NCBI RefSeq assembly: GCF_001955695.1
Contig: NZ_CP019238.1
Span: forward strand, 7,277 to 71,276
Direction of reading: 5' to 3'
DNA from: Rhodoferax koreense
GTDB taxonomy: Bacteria > Pseudomonadota > Gammaproteobacteria > Burkholderiales > Burkholderiaceae_C
Length of the DNA: 64,000 nt
Made by a program: the position numbers and the translations under genes. Below, piece by piece: positions 60,902 to 64,000 of the stretch; position 1 is the first letter of the stretch; the number at the start of each line of letters is the position of its first letter. Below the pieces are notes generated by a model that was not told the origin of the DNA, ran no database searches, and was given only the letters and a program-made list of their open reading frames with translations.

Positions 60902-61489
60902 TCAGTTCAGCCAGGACTGACGGCGGCGCTCTTCGTCCTCGCGCCGGATGCGTTCGTTGTACTCGGCCAAGGCGCGGTCATAGTCGCGCGCTTCGACCCA
61001 ATACCCGCCCCGCTCTGGCGTCCCGACATAGCGCGGCAGCGTGCCGCTGCTGGCGAAGTCGGTGTAGGCGTGGCCGGTGTAGGCCCCGCAGTAGTCAGGC
61101 AACTGGTTGCTGATGTACGTGCGCCCATCGTCGTAGCCGCCCGTCCACATCACCAACGTCGAGTTCAGCGACTGCGCGTCGCAACGGCCAGCGCCGCGCG
61201 AGATCGCCGACACGAGCGACTGCATTTCCGGCGTCTGGCTCGCCACCGGGCAAAGCTGGAGGAAGTTCAGGCGGGCGCGGATCGTGTCCGACAGCTTGCG
61301 CTTCGTGATGTTGAAGTACCGCGACAGCGACGGCGTGCATTCGCTCGGGCGCGTGCCCGACGACAGGCACAGGATCGCCTCGCAGGCCAGGCGCGTGTCG
61401 CCGGTCAGCACGTCTTGCGCGCTGGCCGTGCCGGCGGTCGATCCGAGGGCTGCCACGAGGGCGGCCAGGGCAAACAGTTTCTTCTTCAT
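60902..61489 (-). CDS. trbM: TrbM, second copy
   Basis: Identical to 3455-4042. Confidence 0.85.
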   Translation of the reverse strand: MKKKLFALAALVAALGSTAGTASAQDVLTGDTRLACEAILCLSSGTRPSECTPSLSRYFNITKRKLSDTIRARLNFLQLCPVASQTPEMQSLVSAISRGAGRCDAQSLNSTLVMWTGGYDDGRTYISNQLPDYCGAYTGHAYTDFASSGTLPRYVGTPERGGYWVEARDYDRALAEYNERIRREDEERRRQSWLN

Positions 61490-61506
61490 GGTTGGACTCT
61501 CCTTGG

Positions 61507-63227
61507 TTACGCAGTTGTGCCGTCGCGGCCTTGCTCGCGGTTGGCGAACGCAGCTACTTCGGACTCGGGATCGGCATCGGCGGGGCCGCCTGCCAGGCTG
61601 TTGTCGCCGAAGCTCGGCGCGGGCTGCTGGTCGGGCACGTCGATGTTCTCGGCCGTGCCGCTTCCTTGCGCCTTGATCGCGGCGGCGATCTTTCCGCCAG
61701 TGGTGTCGGCGATCCGCTCGGCTGCGGCTTCGCGCAGGCTCGCGGCTTTGGCCTTGGCAACATCGGCGGTTCCCTTCGCCAAGTTCGCGCCGGCGTCGGC
61801 GGCGATGCGGCCGGCCGTGCCGAGGGCCGATGCGGCCGATGCGAGCAAGCCGGGGCCGGTGCTGCCCGGTGCGGCCTGCTGCCCTTGCCCTGCCCCGCCG
61901 GCGGGCTTGGGTTCGTTCTTGGCGGCCTTGTCGGCACTGCTGCCGGTGCTGGCCGTCGAGCTGCTGCCCTGGCCGCCGGCGTCGGCTTTGCCGCCGCCCT
62001 TATCGCCGCCCTTCGAGCTGCCCGAGCTGCTGCCGGTCGAGGGGCTGCCGCCACCCGACGAAGAGCCACCGCCGGAGCTGCCGCTAAAGCCCGCAGCCTG
62101 AGCGAAGGGCGTGCTGCCGGTGCCGGCGTCGCCGCCGCCGCCCGCACCGCCGCCCGAGCTGCCGCCGCCCGAGAAGGCCGACATAACGTCCGTGCCTGCC
62201 GACACGTTCTCATTGGCCTTCGAGAAGGCGGCCATGACGGCAGAGGCACCACCGGCGGCCGAGGCTGCGCCGGCGGCCAGAGCGGCGCCGCCCGGTCGCG
62301 GCCGCTGCTGCTGCCATGCCTGCGGCACCCAACGCAGCGCCTGCACCGAACTGGCCGATGCCGGCACCGCCCACGCTCGCGCCGGTGATGATCCCGGCGA
62401 TGAGCGGCGGAATCTTGTTGACCAACGCCAAGAGGATGATGACGACGATCAGCATCACGCCCATTTCCTTGAGGCTGATGCCGGCGCTCATGCGCGAGTA
62501 GTAGTCATCGAGGAAGGTCTTGCCGATGCCCACCAGGAGCACCATTGCGAAGAGCTGCGCGGCCACGCCCAGGACGACCTTGTAGTAGTTGATCGCCATG
62601 TCGGAAGTCCAGCGCGAACCACCGAAGCCGAGGAAGAACACGCCGCCGTAGGCGAGCACCCAGCCCGACGCGAGCAGCAGAAGCATATTCACACCGACCA
62701 GGGCCAGGATGACCAGGATCGCCACGGCCATGAGGATGCCGGCCATGCTGTCCACCGGCGACCACACCGAGGACTGATCCATCACCTTGTCGAAGATCGC
62801 AAAGCCCACGTCCACGATGCCCGAGGGCGACAGAGCATTGCCCAGGCCCGTCGCGTTGCCGGCGAGCTGCCGCAACGACGCATAGATGGACGAGGCGAAG
62901 TTAGGGCCGTTGGTCAGCGCCCACCAGAAGAAGCCGGTAAAGATCGTGAAGCGGACGAACTCCGCGAAGAACTCGCCAATGTCGGCCTTGCGCAAGGCCA
63001 TCATGCCGAACGTCCAGACCATCGAGATCACAACCAGCGTCCAGAAGAGCCAGGTTGCGGCCGTGGTGATGACACCGGCCCAGCCGCTCGCGGCGGCCTG
63101 GTAGCGATCCAGCACGCTATCGAACACGCCGGCGTTGTCGATGGCCGCGTGGGCATCGACCGCGGAAGAACGCCAGCCAGACGAACAGCGGCAGGGCGAG
63201 GGTTTTTAGATTGGCTGGCATTCTCAT
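61507..63227 (-). pseudogene. trbL: TrbL, second copy with two frameshifts
   Basis: Same gene as 4060-5778 but two bases longer. An extra C at about 62290 shifts the frame in the Ala-rich segment, and an extra G at about 63163 shifts it near the N-terminus. As the first copy is open throughout, these are most likely sequencing errors and not real mutations. Confidence 0.85.
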
Positions 63228-63237
63228 CGTCAGCACC

Positions 63238-63465
63238 TCACCATTCGCGTTTCGGGCTGGGCTTGAAATCCCCACCACGACGCAAGCACAGCGACGAAAA
63301 AGCCTGCTGGACGCCCTTGTCCTCGATCTTGGCGATGTTCTCGGGCTTGCAGTTCTCGTCGTTCATTTCCGGCATGGGGGCCGTGGCCGGCTTGTTGTCG
63401 CAGCCGGCGACCAAGGCCGCCACGAGGGCGGCCGAGGCCAAGGACAGAGCCTTGATTGCTTTCAT
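63238..63465 (-). CDS. trbK: TrbK, second copy
   Basis: Equivalent to 5789-6016, with one substitution (C to T at 63366) changing Val to Met in PMPEMNDE. Confidence 0.88.
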   Translation of the reverse strand: MKAIKALSLASAALVAALVAGCDNKPATAPMPEMNDENCKPENIAKIEDKGVQQAFSSLCLRRGGDFKPSPKREW

Positions 63466-63474
63466 GAATCCCCC

Positions 63475-64000
63475 TTACCAGGTGCGCGCCGGGCTGGCCC
63501 GGTAGCTGCCCTGGCGCAGTTGTGCGGCCGCTGCCGCCTGCTGGGCTTCCTTGTCGGCGTCGGCCTGCATCTTGGTTGCCATCGCGTTCTGCTGCGCGAT
63601 CAGCAGGCCACGAATCTGCAAGAGCTGGTTGGCCTGCTGGCTGGCGAGCTGGTTGGCGTAGCCGATGGCCTGCATTTGGCCCTGCGCGCCCTGCGCTGCC
63701 GATTGAAGACGCTGCAACGTCGCTGCATCGGCCGTGAGATTCGTTTGCTGCCTATCGAGGCCTTGAACAAAGGCATCGTTGGCCTTCTTCTGCGACTCGC
63801 TCGCGAGCTGGGCCACATTCCGAAGTGCTGCGCGTTCCGCGTCGGAGCACCCTGCCGCCGTAAAGCACGGCGAGTTCTTGTAGTAGTTCACGTCCTGGAA
63901 CTTGCCGATGTAGCTGTCCAGGCTGCCGAGTTGGGTCTTGTAGTAATCCAGCGTGTTGACCGCGTTCATCAACCCGTTGATGGTCGATTGCGCCTGATCC
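63475..64000 (-). CDS. trbJ: TrbJ, second copy, cut by the window end
   Basis: Equivalent to 6026-6549; the 5' end is outside the window. A missing C and an added A about ten bases apart near 63760 cancel out and change only NDALFKGLD to NDAFVQGLD. Confidence 0.88.
   Translation of the reverse strand, partial: DQAQSTINGLMNAVNTLDYYKTQLGSLDSYIGKFQDVNYYKNSPCFTAAGCSDAERAALRNVAQLASESQKKANDAFVQGLDRQQTNLTADAATLQRLQSAAQGAQGQMQAIGYANQLASQQANQLLQIRGLLIAQQNAMATKMQADADKEAQQAAAAAQLRQGSYRASPARTW

Larger units (their letters stand above)
57448..64000. repeat. Second copy of the terminal overlap
   Basis: Corresponds to 1-6553. Differences seen: an extra C in the run at about 62290, an extra G at about 63163, C to T at 63366, and a C loss with an A gain around 63760-63770. 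All lie in the last 1.8 kb. Single-base indels in homopolymers point to consensus error. Confidence 0.93.

Noticed and set aside
57448..64000. A genuine 6.5-kb tandem duplication of the trbJ-parA region
   Set aside because: The copies are direct, separated by exactly one plasmid unit, and differ only by homopolymer-type errors near one edge; a wrapped circular contig explains this more simply. A natural dimer due to the broken parA cannot be fully excluded.

Overview
This window is one complete turn, plus an overlap, of a circular IncP-1 conjugative plasmid of the beta type. Bases 57448-64000 repeat bases 1-6553 in the same orientation, so one unit is 57,447 bp. The beta call rests on protein lengths and gene order: TrfA 406 aa with an internal second start, KorB 349 aa, TraC 1448 aa, klcA-klcB-korC-kleABEF, kfrABC, and upf30.5/upf31.0/parA beyond trbP. 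Such plasmids have a very broad host range. IS1071 and the accessory genes suggest recent residence in Betaproteobacteria (Comamonadaceae/Burkholderiales), but the host cannot be read from this DNA. I found no recognisable antibiotic-, mercury- or catabolic-pathway gene.

Layout: 1-1797 resolvase tail, DNA methylase and OmpA-like protein; 1813-15409 the Tra2 mating-pair-formation (type IV secretion) operon trbP to trbA on the minus strand; 15523-18440 ssb, trfA and the vegetative origin oriV with iterons and DnaA boxes; 18454-19034 a ParDE toxin-antitoxin pair; 19095-27472 the central control operons (klcAB-korC, kleABEF, incC-korA-korB, kfrABC); 27675-41540 the Tra1 transfer region with oriT at about 29240-29610, traK-L-M leftward and traJ to traC rightward; 41686-57156 accessory DNA; 57227 onward the backbone again. 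The backbone is tied together by eleven perfect 13-bp KorB sites, KorA sites at five promoters (four clear, one degenerate), KorC sites at two, and a probable TrbA motif at trbB and traG.

The accessory load is nested between traC and parA. It starts with a complete 3,204-bp IS1071 without a target duplication. Next come a truncated lipoamide dehydrogenase gene, an IS91-type transposase, a 5'-truncated resolvase gene, and an eight-gene minus-strand cluster: PepSY protein, PAP2 phosphatase, COG4705-like membrane protein, lipoprotein, second COG4705-like protein, response regulator, histidine kinase, EamA transporter. That cluster ends at a Tn402-family terminal repeat placed just upstream of parA. 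It is the best candidate for a little-described function, probably envelope stress sensing and remodelling.

A separate 3,292-bp Tn402-type element without transposase (53865-57156) splits parA after its tenth codon and is flanked by a perfect 5-bp duplication (AGGCA). It carries a serine resolvase, a MazEF-type toxin-antitoxin pair and a 127-aa gene of unknown function. That gene is itself split by a 1,296-bp IS3-family element with a 3-bp duplication (TCT). Removing each insertion with one duplication copy restores the interrupted frame, so the order of events is readable: a Tn402-type insertion in the parA leader, a mini-element in parA, and an IS3 insertion in the mini-element (or before it moved).

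The two copies of the overlap differ only near the right edge (C-run at 62290, G at 63163, C/T at 63366, a compensating pair at 63760). This looks like consensus error in a wrapped circular contig rather than a biological duplication.
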